In this document: piece by piece, positions 14,226 through 15,078 of the stretch
Numbering within the stretch: the stretch's first letter is position 1
How the letters are laid out: each line of letters begins with the position of its first letter
NCBI GenBank assembly: GCA_046091285.1
Contig: JBJTBH010000124.1
Location: 1 to 15,078, forward strand
Reading direction: 5' to 3'
DNA: 15,078 nucleotides
Source: CAIXOZ01 sp046091285
GTDB lineage: Bacteria > Cyanobacteriota > Cyanobacteriia > PCC-6307 > Cyanobiaceae
Translations under genes and position numbers: made by a program
The notes under the pieces: generated by a model
Seen by the model: the letters and a program-made list of their open reading frames with translations, nothing else
Databases searched by the model: none
What the model was told of the DNA's origin: nothing

Positions 14226-14773
14226 ATGGCATCGCTGAATGCCAATTTCCAGCTTTCAGGACAGTCACAATGTTCAACACTGGGTCTGTCACTGCTCGTC
14301 ATGAATGACGCTGAACTCGTTATCGTGTATAACGCGGATGTTATTGCATTCATGTTCTGCTCGATCTGATTCTGCGAGTTTCTTCTTTCGCTTCGCATTA
14401 AACTGAACCCGGTTTGAATTTGGCGGTGGCATTTGCCCTGCTCTTTCAGATCGACTGCTGATGTCAAGTCCTCAACGATGTTTTATAGCTGGCCTTTAGA
14501 TGTGTCCTGGGGTCGGGCTTTTCCGGGTTGGCTTGTGCCCGAAGGTGTTTGGAATCTGTTCTGCCAATGTTCCGAATTGAAGGCTCGCCTTTGAGATTCA
14601 TTTTTTGGTTTTTTATTTCGCCCTAAATCCATTTCGCTGCTCGGTTTTCGAGTCGCTAAGTAAGGATTTTTAGGCTGATTCGCTTTTTCGTGATTTTTAA
14701 TCGCGATGCTCAGGATGTGCCTGGCTTGAACCCTGGTGCTCGCTTTCTCTTGACTCCTGATTCATTCACTCCG
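14226..14773. other. Long gene-free region upstream of nrtA
   Basis: About 550 bases, more AT-rich than the rest of the window, hold no ORF I can support. A short inverted repeat, TCGGGC and GCCCGA, spans about 14513-14542. The stretch near 14600-14700 is T-rich and contains the promoter candidate described separately. No exact GTA-N8-TAC NtcA site is present anywhere in this stretch. No tRNA or known small RNA was recognised. Confidence 0.6.
14660..14701 (+). promoter_or_regulatory. Candidate NtcA-type promoter of nrtA, degenerate
   Basis: GTA (14660-14662), eight bases, then TAG (14671-14673) differs in one base from the NtcA consensus GTA-N8-TAC. TTTAAT (14696-14701) follows after exactly 22 bases, the spacing of NtcA-activated promoters. 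It lies 72 bases before the nrtA start. The mismatched last C is normally well conserved, so this is suggestive only. Confidence 0.3.
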
Positions 14774-15078
14774 ATGTCTCGTCGTCGCATTCTTTCTTTG
14801 TGTGGAAGTGTATTGGCCATGTCCGTTGTCTTGGCCGGGTGTCTCGGTAATCCTCCGGATCGCCGTGGTCATGGGACAGGTTCTTCCGTTACCACGGCTG
14901 TGGTTGCTGATCCCAGTCTCGAAACCAGCACCATCAGCCTCGGCTTCATTCCCATTCTCGAATCAGCTCCTCTTGTGATCGGGGTGGAGAAGGGGTTTTT
15001 CGCCAAGCACGGCCTTGAGGTGACACTCAGCAAACAGGCGAGTTGGTCGACAGCGCGCGACAACGTGGTGCTCGGCTC
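14774..15078 (+). CDS. nrtA: NrtA-type nitrate-binding lipoprotein, N-terminal part
   Basis: The first 101 codons of an ABC-transporter solute-binding protein, cut by the right edge. The N-terminus starts MSRRRILSLCG, a twin-arginine-like signal, and continues to lipobox LAGC with the lipidated cysteine at residue 23. The protein is therefore probably anchored on the outer face of the plasma membrane. The mature part, SLGFIPILESAPLVIGVEKGFFAKHGLEVTL then SKQASWSTARDNVVLGS, is characteristic of the NrtA/CmpA group. The KQASW and RDN segments favour the nitrate over the bicarbonate member. NrtA delivers nitrate or nitrite to NrtBCD. The ATG at 14774 is the only start that gives the signal peptide. 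nrtB, nrtC and nrtD are expected beyond the window. Confidence 0.88.
   Translation, partial: MSRRRILSLCGSVLAMSVVLAGCLGNPPDRRGHGTGSSVTTAVVADPSLETSTISLGFIPILESAPLVIGVEKGFFAKHGLEVTLSKQASWSTARDNVVLG

Noticed and set aside
14141..14467. Leftward 108-codon frame upstream of nrtA
   Set aside because: It runs through the strong terminator hairpin and has an unstructured composition with no recognisable motif.

Overview
The window looks like a chromosomal segment of a GC-rich unicellular cyanobacterium, most likely a picocyanobacterium of the Synechococcus/Cyanobium group. Three things point there: a PAM68-type photosystem II assembly protein, an order gatA - dnaE - PAM68 - rpsO - ruvA - dnaG that I associate from memory with picocyanobacteria, and a dnaE gene that is continuous instead of split by the intein found in many other cyanobacteria. 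An NrtA-type nitrate-binding lipoprotein at the right edge suggests a freshwater or coastal lineage using the ABC nitrate transporter; that ecological reading is inference.

Layout. Bases 1-9782 are dense core genes. The end of gatA and a full dnaE read rightward. They face a leftward block of ruvA, rpsO and PAM68. A rightward lipoprotein gene (divergent from ruvA) and an ankyrin-repeat gene follow. A leftward EamA/DMT transporter overlaps the ankyrin gene tail to tail, and dnaG diverges from the transporter. Translation, replication (DnaE, DnaG) and recombination (RuvA) functions are therefore interleaved. Bases 9783-11602 look like an accessory patch: a secreted SGNH-hydrolase-like protein, a possible 57-residue protein with a strong ribosome binding site, and a gene-poor stretch with a threefold 16-bp tandem repeat. 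Bases 11603-13865 hold a type II NADH dehydrogenase meeting a DUF6671-like protein tail to tail with one base between them. The right end has a possible tiny arginine-rich ORF before a strong terminator, about 550 bases with no supported gene, and the first 101 codons of nrtA.

The outstanding observation is in dnaG. The primase reading frame is complete except for one in-frame amber codon (8706-8708), just after the TOPRIM catalytic residues. Both halves look intact and lie in the same frame. Because dnaG is normally essential, this is a sequence error, a suppressed or read-through codon, a genuinely two-part primase, or a sign of a second primase elsewhere. I found no CRISPR array, transposase, tRNA or rRNA.
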